DNA of 60,068 bases, from contig JAFZWQ010000022.1 in assembly GCA_017617235.1 (NCBI GenBank), positions 1 to 60,068 of the forward strand. The letters run 5' to 3'. The position numbers and the translations under genes were made by a program. The notes beneath the pieces are model-generated. The model was not told the DNA's origin, ran no database searches, and saw only the letters and a program-made list of their open reading frames with translations. The DNA is from Bacteroidaceae bacterium (GTDB taxonomy: Bacteria; Bacteroidota; Bacteroidia; Bacteroidales; Bacteroidaceae). Of this stretch, positions 26,365 to 35,669 are shown one piece after another; the stretch's first letter is position 1, and each line of letters begins with the position of its first letter.

Positions 26365-27765
26365 ATGGAAAGAAGAGATTTCATCAAGATACTGGGAACA
26401 GGAGCTGCAACAGCGACTCTGGCTGGTTGTGGACTGAAAAAGAAACAGGACTTCGACCCGCTGGGACACCACACGGGTGAGGTTCCGACGGACAAGATGA
26501 CCTATCGCGACAATCCCACAACGGGCGACCATGTTTCTCTGTTGGGTTACGGCATGATGCGTCTGCCCAACAAGCCCCAGAAGCCATCGAGCGACGGAAC
26601 ACCTGCTCCCGAGGAAATCGACCAGAAGGAAGTGAACCGCCTGGTGAAGTATGCCTTGGACCATGGGGTGAACTATTTCGATACGAGCCCAGCCTACTGT
26701 CGAGGCGAGAGCGAGGCCAGTACGGGAACAGCTCTCGTGGCCAGCGGATATCCGCGCGACAAGTACTACATCGCCACTAAGCTTTCGAACTTCTCGCCTG
26801 AACAATGGTCGTATCAGGAAGGTGTGAAGATGTTCGAGAACTCGCTCCGTTACCTGCAGACCGACTACATCGACTATCTGCTGTTGCATGGTGTCGGCAT
26901 GGGAGGCATGGATGTCCTGAACGGACGTTACATGGACAATGGACTGCTCGACTATCTCCTGAAGAAACGCGAGGAAGGCGTAATCCGAAACCTGGGTTTC
27001 TCGTATCACGGCGAGATAGAGGTCTTCGACTATCTGTTGGCGAACCACGACAAGTACCATTGGGACTTTGTGCAGATACAGATGAACTATGTGGACTGGC
27101 ACTTGGCAAACGAAACGAACAAAGCCAATACCGATGCCGAGTATCTATATAATGAACTTGACAAACGCGGCATTCCGGCAGTCATCATGGAACCCTTGTT
27201 GGGTGGGCGACTGGTGAAGATGCCCAACCACATCGTGGCAACCCTAAAGAGCAAACGACCCGAGGACAGCGTAGCCTCGTGGGCCTTCCGCTATGCAGGC
27301 ACCAAGCCTCGCATCCTCACCGTCCTGTCGGGCATGACCTATATGGAACACTTGCAGGACAATTTGCGTACTTATAGTCCTCTGGAACCATTGAGTGAAG
27401 AGGAACAGACGTGGCTCGAGAACGAGGTGGCAAACCTCTATGTATCGTACCCCACCATACCCTGTAACGACTGCAAGTATTGCATGCCCTGTCCCTATGG
27501 TATCAACATCCCAGCCATATTGTTGCACTACAACAAGTGTGTGAACGAAGGCAATGTGCCAGAGAGTCAGCAGGCCGAGAATTACAGAAAAGCACGTAAG
27601 GCCTTCCTCATCGGTTACGACCGTTCGGTGCCCCGTTTGCGGCAGGCCAACCACTGCATTGGCTGTGGGCGTTGCGTCGAACATTGTCCCCAGAACATCA
27701 ACATTCCACGCGAGATGAAGCGCATAGATAACTTTGTAGAGAAACTTAAACAAAATACATTATGA
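26365..27765 (+). CDS. Tat-exported lipoprotein aldo/keto reductase with C-terminal [4Fe-4S] domain
   Basis: 466 residues; ATG 26365 is preferred over the TTG at 26356. The N-terminus MERRDFIKILGTGAATATLAGC joins a twin-arginine motif to a lipobox, predicting a folded protein exported by Tat and lipidated outside the inner membrane. The aldo/keto reductase barrel has an intact tetrad: Asp in FDTSPAY, Tyr in the same motif, Lys in YIATKLS and His in YLLLHG. The nicotinamide-nucleotide segment (VLSGMTYMEHLQDNL) is also present. The C-terminus adds CNDCKYCMPCPYGINIP and CIGCGRCVEHCPQ. It sits between the NapH-NapG-like gene (9 bases) and tatA (4-base overlap). Likely an extracytoplasmic reductase fed by that neighbour; the substrate is unknown. 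Confidence 0.9.
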   Translation: MERRDFIKILGTGAATATLAGCGLKKKQDFDPLGHHTGEVPTDKMTYRDNPTTGDHVSLLGYGMMRLPNKPQKPSSDGTPAPEEIDQKEVNRLVKYALDHGVNYFDTSPAYCRGESEASTGTALVASGYPRDKYYIATKLSNFSPEQWSYQEGVKMFENSLRYLQTDYIDYLLLHGVGMGGMDVLNGRYMDNGLLDYLLKKREEGVIRNLGFSYHGEIEVFDYLLANHDKYHWDFVQIQMNYVDWHLANETNKANTDAEYLYNELDKRGIPAVIMEPLLGGRLVKMPNHIVATLKSKRPEDSVASWAFRYAGTKPRILTVLSGMTYMEHLQDNLRTYSPLEPLSEEEQTWLENEVANLYVSYPTIPCNDCKYCMPCPYGINIPAILLHYNKCVNEGNVPESQQAENYRKARKAFLIGYDRSVPRLRQANHCIGCGRCVEHCPQNINIPREMKRIDNFVEKLKQNTL

Positions 27766-27974
27766 CACAATTACTTTTTCTTGGCGGCATCGGCATTCAG
27801 GAGCTGCTAATCGTTTTACTCATCGTACTTCTCCTTTATGGAGGCAAGAAGGTTCCCGAAATGATGCGTGGACTTGGTCAGGGCGTCAAGGCTTTCAAGG
27901 ATGGCATGAATGATACCGTTTCTGCCATCGAGGAGAATAAAGAAGAAAAGAAGGAAGAGGAAAAGAAAGAATGA
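27762..27974 (+). CDS. tatA: Twin-arginine translocase subunit TatA
   Basis: 70 residues: a short N-terminal segment, a membrane helix (ELLIVLLIVLLLYGGKKVPEM), an amphipathic helix (MMRGLGQGVKAFKDGM) and an acidic/lysine-rich tail. This is the TatA layout; the FG of many TatA proteins reads YG here. It overlaps the reductase stop by 4 bases (ATGA) and tatC by 4 bases, so all are translationally coupled. There is no separate tatB, as in other minimal TatAC systems, so this subunit probably serves both roles. Confidence 0.93.
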   Translation: MTQLLFLGGIGIQELLIVLLIVLLLYGGKKVPEMMRGLGQGVKAFKDGMNDTVSAIEENKEEKKEEEKKE

Positions 27975-28654
27975 CCTTTTGGGATCATCTCGATGAGTTG
28001 AGAGGCGTGATTTTCAAAAGTTTGTTGGTCACGCTGGTATGTATGGTGGTGGCTTTCGCCTTCAAGGAGGAGGTGTTTGCAATAATCCTGTATCCCAAGG
28101 ACGAATCCCTGCAACTGATAAATACGGCTGTAACGGGCCAGTTTGTTACCCACATGATGGTTTCGTTCTATGCGGGTTTGATTGCAGCTATGCCCTACAT
28201 CCTTTATCAACTCTTCCACTTCATCTCACCTGCCCTCTATCAACAGGAACGTCGACTGGCTATCCGCTTGGTCTTGAGCGGTTATGTTATGTTCATCGTT
28301 GGTGTCTTGTTCTCCTACTTTGTCATTTTCCCCTTTACCCTTCGTTTCCTCGGTGGGTATCAGGTGAGTGAAGAGGTGAATAATCTCATCTCGCTGGAGA
28401 GTTACATTGATACGATGGTAATGCTCAGCCTGATGTTGGGTGTGGTATTTGAAATGCCTGTAGTCAGTTGGCTCTTGGGCCGTTTTGGTCTGCTGACAGC
28501 CACTCGTATGCGGACGTATCGACGAGGCGCCATCCTGGGAATCGTCATCGTGTCCGCCATCATCACTCCCACAAGCGATGCTTTCACCCTTTTACTCGTC
28601 TCTGTACCTGTTTACCTGTTGTATGAGATAAGTATTTTGGTGGTTCGAAAATGA
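27971..28654 (+). CDS. tatC: Twin-arginine translocase subunit TatC
   Basis: 227 residues with six predicted membrane helices. The N-terminal receptor region FWDHLDELRGVIFKSLL matches the TatC signature (xFxHLxELR) that recognises the twin-arginine signal, with the key Glu present. The loop after helix 2 (FHFISPALYQQERR) is also typical. It overlaps tatA by 4 bases and the beta-mannosidase gene by 4 bases. The mannosidase has an ordinary Sec signal, so that last overlap probably reflects operon packing rather than Tat dependence. Confidence 0.96.
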   Translation: MTFWDHLDELRGVIFKSLLVTLVCMVVAFAFKEEVFAIILYPKDESLQLINTAVTGQFVTHMMVSFYAGLIAAMPYILYQLFHFISPALYQQERRLAIRLVLSGYVMFIVGVLFSYFVIFPFTLRFLGGYQVSEEVNNLISLESYIDTMVMLSLMLGVVFEMPVVSWLLGRFGLLTATRMRTYRRGAILGIVIVSAIITPTSDAFTLLLVSVPVYLLYEISILVVRK

Positions 28655-31269
28655 CAAGCGTGAATCGTTTTCTCGTCAGCATCCTGATAGCCATTCCGGC
28701 TTTCTCCTTATTTGCTCAGGAGTCTGTCACGCTCGATTCTGGTTGGATTTTCCGTCAGGAGCGTTTCCAGAACTGGCATCTTGCCACTGTGCCAGGAAAC
28801 GTGCACACCGACCTGATGGCCATCGGTAGCATAGAGGACCCGTACTTCGGGTTGAACGAACGCAACGTACAGTGGATAGATAAGGAGGATTGGCTCTACG
28901 ACCTTCATTTCGAAGTTACCGAAGCCCAGCAGCAGCGGGCCCGTCGCGAACTTACGTTCTATGGTCTTGACACTTACGCAGATGTCTATCTGAATGACTC
29001 GCTCATCTTGAAGGCCGATAACATGTTCCGCACATGGCAGGCCGATGTTACCCGTCTCACACATGTTGGAGCAAACCATCTGCGTGTTTACCTGCATTCA
29101 CCTATTAAAGTGGATATGCCCAAGTGGGAAGCGCATCCGAATGAGTATTTTGCGGATAACGATCAAAGCCAGAACGGGGGACTATTGGACCGTCGGCTTT
29201 CGCCCTTCATCCGCAAGGCCGGTTATCACTATGGATGGGATTGGGGACCACGTCTTGTTACTTCTGGTATCTGGCGCCCTGTGGTGTTTACCGCGTGGGA
29301 CGACGTTGTTATCCGCGATGTTTTCGTGGAGCAGCAGGAGGTGAACCGCAAGCGAGCTGTCATCCAACATCACGTGACCATCGAGGCAGACCGCGATGCT
29401 ATGGTCGCCATTACCGTTACGGACTCAGCCACTCAGCGCCGCCTGATTTCCCAAAAGGTGAGCCTGCACGCTGGCACCAACGAATTCACCCTGCCTTATA
29501 CCATTAACAATCCGCATCTGTGGTGGAGTAATGGCTTGGGCGAACCGTATATGTACACACTGCAGACCAGCGTGAAGTCCGATGAGACCCATAAGCCCTT
29601 TGAGACTTCTCTGTTGACAAAGGCCGGTCTTCGCGACATAAAGCTTCATCGCGAGCCCGATGCCGATGGAAAGGGCGAGGTTTTCTTCTTTACTTTGAAC
29701 GGCGAGAAGGTGTTCATGAAGGGGGCTAACTACATTCCATGTGATATTTTCCTGCCACGTGTCACAGATTCCATTTATCGTCGTACCATTGCTGATGCCG
29801 TTGCGGTGAATATGAATATGCTGCGTGTGTGGGGAGGTGGTGTCTATGAGGATGACCGCTTTTATGAATTGTGCGACGAAAACGGCATCCTCGTATGGCA
29901 GGACTTCATGTTTGCCTGCTCCATGTACCCTGCCGACAAGCAGTTCCTAGAGAACATCCGTCAGGAAGCCATCGACAATGTGCGTCGACTGCGTAATCAT
30001 CCCTGCATCGCCCTTTGGTGTGGTAACAACGAGGTTCTGGATGCCTGGTCCAACTGGGGATGGAAATCGCGTTCCAAGCAAATGGGTAGCGATGTGGCCG
30101 AGCGTTTGTGGGCGGAACACAAAGCCATCTTCTTCAAGACCCTGCCCGATGTGGTTTGTGAGTATGCCCCGCAAACTCCGTATCATCCCTCATCGCCCTT
30201 TGCAGGAGAGGATGGGCGTCGCGATTTCACACGTGGCGATTACCACTATTGGGAAGTGTGGCACGGATGTGAACCCATCAGCGAATACAACAAGGTACGA
30301 GCACGCTTCTTCAGTGAATATGGCATGCAGAGTTTCCCTGAACTGTCCACAGTGAAGCGTTTCTGTCCCGATAGCAAGGAGTGGAGCATCACCTCCGACG
30401 TGATGATGTCTCACCAGCGTGGTGGCGCTCATGCCAACGAACTCATCGAGATTTATTTGAACACGGAATACGGACGTCCACAAGGTTTCGACACATTGCT
30501 TTATGTAGGACAACTCATGCAGGGCGATGCCATGAAGACAGCAGTGGAGGCGCATCGTCGCGACAAAGGCTACTGCTGGGGGTCGCTGTTGTGGCAAATC
30601 AACGACTGCTGGCCTGTAGCTTCGTGGAGCACCCGCGATTACTATGGTCGATGGAAGGCTGCTCATTACATGTTGCGTTCTGCTATGGCCGATATCCTGG
30701 TGTCCCCCATCCAGCGGAAGGACAGCATGCTTTGCATAAATCTTGTCAATGACCGCCTGACACTTGTTAATGGAACGCTTACCGTCGGGGTTTATACGGC
30801 TAGCAAACGTTGCTTTACCACTACACAGCGCGTAAAGGTTGCAGCCAACAGCGCCACCGATGTCTGGAAGATGCCCACGGTTCAGCTGTTAGCAAAGGCC
30901 GGCATCGCAGCCAATGAGGCTATCATTCATGTCGAATTTGCTCCCGACAACAAGGGCAAGATACCGTCTGCAGCCCAAGACTTCTATACCAACAACTACA
31001 TACTTGTCTATCCCAAGGATCTTAGGTTACAGCCTGCAAATGTTGAGGTTAAGGTAGAAGATGAATGCTTAAAGGTAACAACCGACCACTACGCTCGCGG
31101 AATCTTCCTCAGCCTTGAAGGAGATTCAGATCATCATTTCTCGGATAATTTCTTCGACCTGCTGCCTGGTGAGGAACGCACCGTTTCGCTTGCCACTTCA
31201 CTCCCCCCGTCTGAAGTGCAAAAGCGCCTGCGGCTTATGGTTTATAGCGATATATCGATTCCTGAATAA
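28651..31269 (+). CDS. GH2 beta-mannosidase
   Basis: 872 residues with a Sec signal peptide (VNRFLVSILIAIPAFSLFAQ), so it acts in the periplasm or beyond. Domain order is that of GH2 mannosidases: sugar-binding jelly roll (about 25-190; LATVPGNVHTDLMA), Ig-like domain, then the TIM barrel with the acid/base Glu in WCGNNEVLDAWSNWGW near residue 463 and the nucleophile Glu in FFSEYGMQSFP near 555. YYGRWKAAHYM is also typical of beta-mannosidases. It trims beta-linked mannose from mannans or N-glycan cores and would work with the GH92 alpha-mannosidase at 54354. Its start overlaps the tatC stop. Confidence 0.93.
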   Translation: MTSVNRFLVSILIAIPAFSLFAQESVTLDSGWIFRQERFQNWHLATVPGNVHTDLMAIGSIEDPYFGLNERNVQWIDKEDWLYDLHFEVTEAQQQRARRELTFYGLDTYADVYLNDSLILKADNMFRTWQADVTRLTHVGANHLRVYLHSPIKVDMPKWEAHPNEYFADNDQSQNGGLLDRRLSPFIRKAGYHYGWDWGPRLVTSGIWRPVVFTAWDDVVIRDVFVEQQEVNRKRAVIQHHVTIEADRDAMVAITVTDSATQRRLISQKVSLHAGTNEFTLPYTINNPHLWWSNGLGEPYMYTLQTSVKSDETHKPFETSLLTKAGLRDIKLHREPDADGKGEVFFFTLNGEKVFMKGANYIPCDIFLPRVTDSIYRRTIADAVAVNMNMLRVWGGGVYEDDRFYELCDENGILVWQDFMFACSMYPADKQFLENIRQEAIDNVRRLRNHPCIALWCGNNEVLDAWSNWGWKSRSKQMGSDVAERLWAEHKAIFFKTLPDVVCEYAPQTPYHPSSPFAGEDGRRDFTRGDYHYWEVWHGCEPISEYNKVRARFFSEYGMQSFPELSTVKRFCPDSKEWSITSDVMMSHQRGGAHANELIEIYLNTEYGRPQGFDTLLYVGQLMQGDAMKTAVEAHRRDKGYCWGSLLWQINDCWPVASWSTRDYYGRWKAAHYMLRSAMADILVSPIQRKDSMLCINLVNDRLTLVNGTLTVGVYTASKRCFTTTQRVKVAANSATDVWKMPTVQLLAKAGIAANEAIIHVEFAPDNKGKIPSAAQDFYTNNYILVYPKDLRLQPANVEVKVEDECLKVTTDHYARGIFLSLEGDSDHHFSDNFFDLLPGEERTVSLATSLPPSEVQKRLRLMVYSDISIPE

Positions 31270-31297
31270 GTGGCTACGTTCCATATATCCCCTAAAA

Positions 31298-31600
31298 ATG
31301 AATAAGGTAAAGATTACAGCTATCCGTCAGACGGTCTATGAAGATTTGATGGCGAAGTATGAAAATCCTATCGAGCATGCCTGTGATGTTAGGGTAGGGC
31401 AGCAATGGATTTCGGTCGACGGACAGCGTCCCGAAGGTATGTGTCCCGCAGCCTGGTATGCAATGCGTGAGTTCGTGGAATCACTGGCTAAAGGTGAAGG
31501 CAATTTCTACGATGGCTGGATGCAGAATCCCATGAGTGCGATGATTAGTTGCAACGATGGTTTTCGTCCGTTTAGCTTCTATATAGAGATGATGGCATAA
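31298..31600 (+). CDS. TIGR04076-family small protein
   Basis: 100 residues from ATG 31298. The opening MNKVKITAIRQTVYEDLMAK, and later PEGMCPAAWYAMREFV and FYDGWMQNP followed by CNDGFRPFSFY, match the TIGR04076 pattern of small bacterial and archaeal proteins of unknown function. The cysteines in HACDV, GMCP and SCNDG may be of functional interest. It follows the mannosidase by 28 bases and ends at the terminator shared with xylA, so it is probably the last gene of that transcript. No function is claimed. Confidence 0.85.
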   Translation: MNKVKITAIRQTVYEDLMAKYENPIEHACDVRVGQQWISVDGQRPEGMCPAAWYAMREFVESLAKGEGNFYDGWMQNPMSAMISCNDGFRPFSFYIEMMA

Positions 31601-31605
31601 AATGC

Positions 31606-31640
31606 AAAAACCCGCGGATCCACCGCGGGTTTTGCTTTTA
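31606..31640. terminator. Bidirectional terminator between TIGR04076 gene and xylA
   Basis: An 11-bp perfect stem, AAAACCCGCGG (31607-31617) with CCGCGGGTTTT (31623-31633), with a 5-base loop. A runs on the left and T runs on the right let it serve both convergent transcripts. Confidence 0.92.
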
Positions 31641-31658
31641 AAAAGGTGTAATTGGGAA

Positions 31659-32966
31659 TTAGTACATAGCAACGATTGCTTCGTACAGTTCCTGCTTGCC
31701 ACTGGTTTGCTTGGGCTCGCCCACCTTCTTACCATATTCGTAAGCCTCTTCGAGGGTCATCTTGCCCTCTTCGAACTTCTTACCTTCGCCCTTGTCGAAA
31801 CTTGCGTAGCGCTCGGCAACCATCTTCTGGATGGGGCTCTTCTCCAACAGTTCGGCTGCGCTGAGCAGAGCCTTGGCCATAGCGTCCATACCGCTGATGT
31901 GAGCAATGAAGATGTCCTCGAGGTCGGTGCTGTTACGACGAGTCTTAGCATCGAAGTTTGTGCCACCAGTACCCAGACCACCGTTGCGGATAATCTGCAT
32001 CCAAGCCTGTACGAGTTCGAAGTGGTCGATGGGGAACTGGTCGGTATCCCAACCATTCTGGTAGTCGCCGCGGTTAGCGTCGATGCTCCCCAGCATACCA
32101 GCGTCTACTGCACAAGCCAATTCGTGTTCGAAAGTGTGGCCAGCCAGTGTAGCATGGTTAACTTCGATATTTACCTTGAAGTCCTTGTCCAGATTGTGGG
32201 CCTTCAGGAAGCCTACAACGGTTTCGGTATCAACGTCATACTGGTGCTTCGAAGGCTCCATGGGCTTGGGCTCGATGAGGAAAGTACCCTTGAATCCCTT
32301 GGCACGAGCGTAGTCGCGAGCCATAGTCAACATGGTGGCCATGTGCTCTTTCTCACGCTTCATGTCGGTGTTCAGGAGGCTCATGTAACCTTCGCGACCA
32401 CCCCAGAATACATAGTTCTCACCACCCAGTTCGATGGTAGCATCTATGGCGTTCTTAATCTGTACGATAGCACGTGCCACAACGTCGAAGTCGGGGTTGG
32501 TGCTGGCACCGTTCATGTAGCGAGCGTTGCCGAATACGTTAGCGGTACCCCACAGCAGTTTGATGCCAGTCTCGGCCTGTTTCTGCTTCAGGTAAGCAAC
32601 TACTTCCTTCAGGTTCTTCTCGTACTCTTCTACGGTAGCGGCCTCTGTGCAGAGGTCAACATCATGGAAGCAATAGTAAGGGATACCCATCTTTTGCATG
32701 AACTCGAATCCAGCGTCAACCTTCTGCTTGGCAATTGTTACAAGGTCGTTGCCCTGATTCCAAGGGAATGTCTTGGTGCCGCCACCAAACTGATCGCCGC
32801 CCTCAGCGCACAATGTGTGCCACCAAGCCATAGCGAAACGCAGCCAGTCCTTCATCTTCTTACCCATCACCACGCGCTCGGGATCGTAATAGTGGAAAGC
32901 CATGGGGTTCTTGCTCTCTGCTCCCTCGAAGGGAATCTTACCGATGTTTGCAAAATACTCTTTCAT
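31659..32966 (-). CDS. xylA: Xylose isomerase
   Basis: 435 residues, the long class of xylose isomerase. It interconverts D-xylose and D-xylulose in the cytosol. Motifs: YYCFHDVDL near residue 99 with the catalytic His, [16 protein letters not shown] near 185, [16 protein letters not shown] near 230 and [20 protein letters not shown] near 260, which supply the metal-binding Glu, Asp and His residues. It is the second gene after xylB, 47 bases downstream, in one minus-strand operon that ends at the terminator at 31606-31640. No xylose transporter adjoins. Confidence 0.97.
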   Translation of the reverse strand: MKEYFANIGKIPFEGAESKNPMAFHYYDPERVVMGKKMKDWLRFAMAWWHTLCAEGGDQFGGGTKTFPWNQGNDLVTIAKQKVDAGFEFMQKMGIPYYCFHDVDLCTEAATVEEYEKNLKEVVAYLKQKQAETGIKLLWGTANVFGNARYMNGASTNPDFDVVARAIVQIKNAIDATIELGGENYVFWGGREGYMSLLNTDMKREKEHMATMLTMARDYARAKGFKGTFLIEPKPMEPSKHQYDVDTETVVGFLKAHNLDKDFKVNIEVNHATLAGHTFEHELACAVDAGMLGSIDANRGDYQNGWDTDQFPIDHFELVQAWMQIIRNGGLGTGGTNFDAKTRRNSTDLEDIFIAHISGMDAMAKALLSAAELLEKSPIQKMVAERYASFDKGEGKKFEEGKMTLEEAYEYGKKVGEPKQTSGKQELYEAIVAMY

Positions 32967-33013
32967 AATTGTTTTGTTTATTTGGTTTATAAATAATTAA
33001 TTCCTTGTTCATA

Positions 33014-34477
33014 TTAAAGACAACTTTTCCAGTTCTCGTAAGCCTCGCGATAGGCTTCAGGTTTCTTGGGGGCGATGGTATTGACGATGCGCAAGGTGGA
33101 CATGGCTTCCTCGACATTGCGATAGATGCCTGCACCGATACCAGCTCCGCGGGCAGCTCCGGCAGCACCGTCTGTGTCACACAGTTCGATGGTAGCACCC
33201 GTGGTATCTGCAATGGCCTGACGGAACAGGGGACTCAAGAATAGGTTGGCCTGTCCTGCGCGGATTTTGCGAATGTCCATTCCCATACCCTGCATCACTT
33301 CCATGCCGTAGGCAAAAGCAAAGGCGATGCCCTCCTGTTCAGCACGCAGCAAATGGGCACGGGTATGAGTGTTGAAGTTCAGTCCGTGTATGCTGCATCC
33401 AGGTGCTTGGTTTCCCAGCATGCGTTCGCTGCCATTGCCAAAGGGCAGCACAGCAAGTCCTTCGGCACCAATGGGAGTCTTCATGGCTTCCTCGTTCATT
33501 GCGCTGTACGATAGGTCGGAGGATACATTGCGATGCATCCAGCTATTCAGACAGCCCGTTCCGTTGATGCAGAGCAGAACACCCAGACGTGGGTCTTCAG
33601 CACTATGATTTACATGGGCAAAGGTGTTGACACGACTCTGTGGGTCGTAGTTGATTTTGTCCAGAATGCCGTATACTACACCGCTAGTACCTGCTGTTGC
33701 AGCAATCTCACCTGGATTCATTACACCCAGCGAAAGGGCATTGTTGGGTTGGTCACCACCACGATAGGTAACGGGTGTGCCGGCCTTCAGACCCAGTTCC
33801 TGGGCCACTTCGCTGCGCAGCTGACCTTGGTGACCAAAGGTGGGTACTATGTCGCAGGGCGTGGTGGGGTCGATGCCGTAGTATTCGATAAGGCGGTTGG
33901 CAATGCTATTCTCCTTGAAATCCCAAAGCATACCTTCGGACAGACCGCTCATGGTGGTCTGCATCTCACCCGTTAGTCGCATGGCGATGTAGTCGCCGGG
34001 CAACATAAAACGGAATACCTTATTAAATAGTTCGGGCTGGTTCTCACGAACCCATGCTAGTTTAGATGCTGTGAAATTTCCAGGCGAATTCAGCAGATGG
34101 CTCAGACAGTAGTCGCTGCCCAAATCCTGCATAGCCTTCTCTCCATAGGGAACGGCTCGGCTATCGCACCAAATGATGGAGGGGCGCAGGGGCTTGCCTG
34201 CTTTATCTACAACCACCAGTCCGTGCATCTGATAACTGATACCGATGGCTTCCACGTCCTCTGGACGGGCTCCGGCTTGTTGCATCACTTCGGCTGAGGC
34301 TTGCTTCAAGTTTTGCCACCACATTTCGGGATCTTGTTCAGCCCAACCCACTTGAGGGGCGGCGATGGGCATCTCACTCTTGGGATAAAAAGCCGATGCG
34401 GCAATTTTTCCCGTCTGTGTTTCCACCAGGGCAGCTTTCACACTACTGCTGCCAATGTCGTATCCAAGTAAGTACAT
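33014..34477 (-). CDS. xylB: Xylulokinase
   Basis: 487 residues, an FGGY-family sugar kinase that makes xylulose 5-phosphate for the pentose phosphate pathway. The phosphate-1 motif is YDIGSSSVKAALVE at the N-terminus, the substrate region SYQMHGLVVVDK near residue 78 fits xylulokinase, and GGDQPNNALSLGVMNPGE near 240 and TDGAAGAARGAGIGAG near 455 are family signatures. It heads the xylBA operon; a -7 box lies 30 bases before its start. Confidence 0.94.
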   Translation of the reverse strand: MYLLGYDIGSSSVKAALVETQTGKIAASAFYPKSEMPIAAPQVGWAEQDPEMWWQNLKQASAEVMQQAGARPEDVEAIGISYQMHGLVVVDKAGKPLRPSIIWCDSRAVPYGEKAMQDLGSDYCLSHLLNSPGNFTASKLAWVRENQPELFNKVFRFMLPGDYIAMRLTGEMQTTMSGLSEGMLWDFKENSIANRLIEYYGIDPTTPCDIVPTFGHQGQLRSEVAQELGLKAGTPVTYRGGDQPNNALSLGVMNPGEIAATAGTSGVVYGILDKINYDPQSRVNTFAHVNHSAEDPRLGVLLCINGTGCLNSWMHRNVSSDLSYSAMNEEAMKTPIGAEGLAVLPFGNGSERMLGNQAPGCSIHGLNFNTHTRAHLLRAEQEGIAFAFAYGMEVMQGMGMDIRKIRAGQANLFLSPLFRQAIADTTGATIELCDTDGAAGAARGAGIGAGIYRNVEEAMSTLRIVNTIAPKKPEAYREAYENWKSCL

Positions 34478-34506
34478 TTTGTTGTATGTTTGCGTTTGTT
34501 TTGTGA

Positions 34507-34514
34507 CAAAGTTA
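34507..34514 (-). promoter_or_regulatory. -7 box of the xylBA promoter
   Basis: TAACTTTG on the minus strand. No TTTG is seen at the -33 distance, which may mean it depends on an activator. The divergent mscS box lies 45 bases away. Confidence 0.5.
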
Positions 34515-34558
34515 CGAATAATTTTTAACTTTTAATTTTTAATTCTTAATTTAATGTG

Positions 34559-34566
34559 TAACTTTG
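34559..34566 (+). promoter_or_regulatory. -7 box of the mscS promoter
   Basis: TAACTTTG 54 bases before the mscS ATG. It shows that the upstream extension of that reading frame lies in the promoter and leader. The -33 element is weak. Confidence 0.55.
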
Positions 34567-34619
34567 CGACAAAACTAATCATAAATGAGACATTATTATT
34601 AATCATAAACTCCAAAACC

Positions 34620-35528
34620 ATGATGAATTTATTAGAAGCAACACCTGTAGACAGTGCAGCAGTAGAGAAAACTGTAGAAGTTACCAAGGAAGCCGTAAGC
34701 GGACTAGCCCGTGGCGATGTAAGTTATCTGACCCAGTTCCTGCAACAGGCCGTTAATTTCTGCATCGATGCAGGAAAAACCATTTTGGTGGCCGTAATCA
34801 TTTACATTGTGGGACGTTTTATCGTCTCTATTATTAATAAGGTATTGGCAAACGCCTTGGATCGCCGCAATCTCGATCCTAGCATTAAGACATTCCTGAA
34901 GTCGTTCGTGAACATCCTCTTGACAGTCCTGCTCATTATTGCCGTAGTCAGTGCCCTGGGTGTCAACACCACCTCGTTCGCAGCTCTCTTGGCCTCTTTT
35001 GGTGTGGCTGCAGGTATGGCTTTGAGTGGAAATCTGTCGAACTTTGCAGGCGGCCTCATCATCTTGCTGCTGAAACCCTTCCGTGTTGGGGATTTCATAG
35101 AGGCACAGGGTTTTTCTGGAACAGTCAGCGAGATCCTCATTTTCAACACGGTCTTGAAGACCCCCGACAACAAGGTCATTTATCTGCCCAATGGAGCTCT
35201 GAGCAGTGGTTCTATTACGAACTATAGTCGCGAACCGCAGCGTCGTGTCGATTTTACCGTCAGTGTCGAGTACGGACAGGACGTAGAAGAGGCCAAAAAG
35301 GCTTTGTACGAGATTTTTGCCAAAGATAGCCGCATTCTCACCGATCCGGCTCCCTTTGTTGCATTGTCGACTATGGCAGCCAGTAGCATTGACCTTACAG
35401 CTCGCGTCTGGGTAAATGCCGCCGACTACTGGGCAGTGTTCTTCGAAATGCAGGAGACCATCTATGCCGAGTTCAACAAACGCGGCATCGGATTCCCCTT
35501 CCCACAGCTTACCATCCACAACGCGTAA
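34620..35528 (+). CDS. mscS: Small-conductance mechanosensitive channel
   Basis: About 302 residues from ATG 34620 (34623 is equally possible). The layout is that of MscS: two helices, then the pore helix with the glycine/alanine pattern GVAAGMALSGNLSNFAGGLIIL near residue 138, then the beta domain (RVGDFIEAQGFSGTVSEI) and the alpha/beta domain ending in FPFPQLTIHN, the portal-forming C-terminus. It opens on membrane stretch to release solutes in osmotic downshock. It is a single-gene unit followed by a strong hairpin. Confidence 0.94.
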   Translation: MMNLLEATPVDSAAVEKTVEVTKEAVSGLARGDVSYLTQFLQQAVNFCIDAGKTILVAVIIYIVGRFIVSIINKVLANALDRRNLDPSIKTFLKSFVNILLTVLLIIAVVSALGVNTTSFAALLASFGVAAGMALSGNLSNFAGGLIILLLKPFRVGDFIEAQGFSGTVSEILIFNTVLKTPDNKVIYLPNGALSSGSITNYSREPQRRVDFTVSVEYGQDVEEAKKALYEIFAKDSRILTDPAPFVALSTMAASSIDLTARVWVNAADYWAVFFEMQETIYAEFNKRGIGFPFPQLTIHNA

Positions 35529-35604
35529 GTATTTATTATGTAAAAAAGAGTCAGGCAGCCTAACCTCCGAAGTGATTTGTTGGCCACTTCAGACGAATAA
35601 ATAG

Positions 35605-35649
35605 TAATCCTACCCAAGGAGGAATAGTATTGCTCCGTGGGTAGGATTA
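35605..35649. repeat. Strong intergenic hairpin sharing the TAATCCTACC core
   Basis: A 12-bp perfect stem, TAATCCTACCCA (35605-35616) with TGGGTAGGATTA (35638-35649), extended inside by GGAG/CTCC. It lies between the convergent mscS and GH97 genes. A further GGTAGGATTAC follows at about 35663, extending into the GH97 stop region. The core sequence is shared with the repeat at 17649. Confidence 0.85.
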
Positions 35650-35669
35650 ATAATGCTGCGATGGTAGGA

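Noticed and set aside
31602-32996. Long plus-strand frame (464 codons) opposite xylA
   Set aside because: It begins in the terminator and mirrors xylA exactly. No family features.
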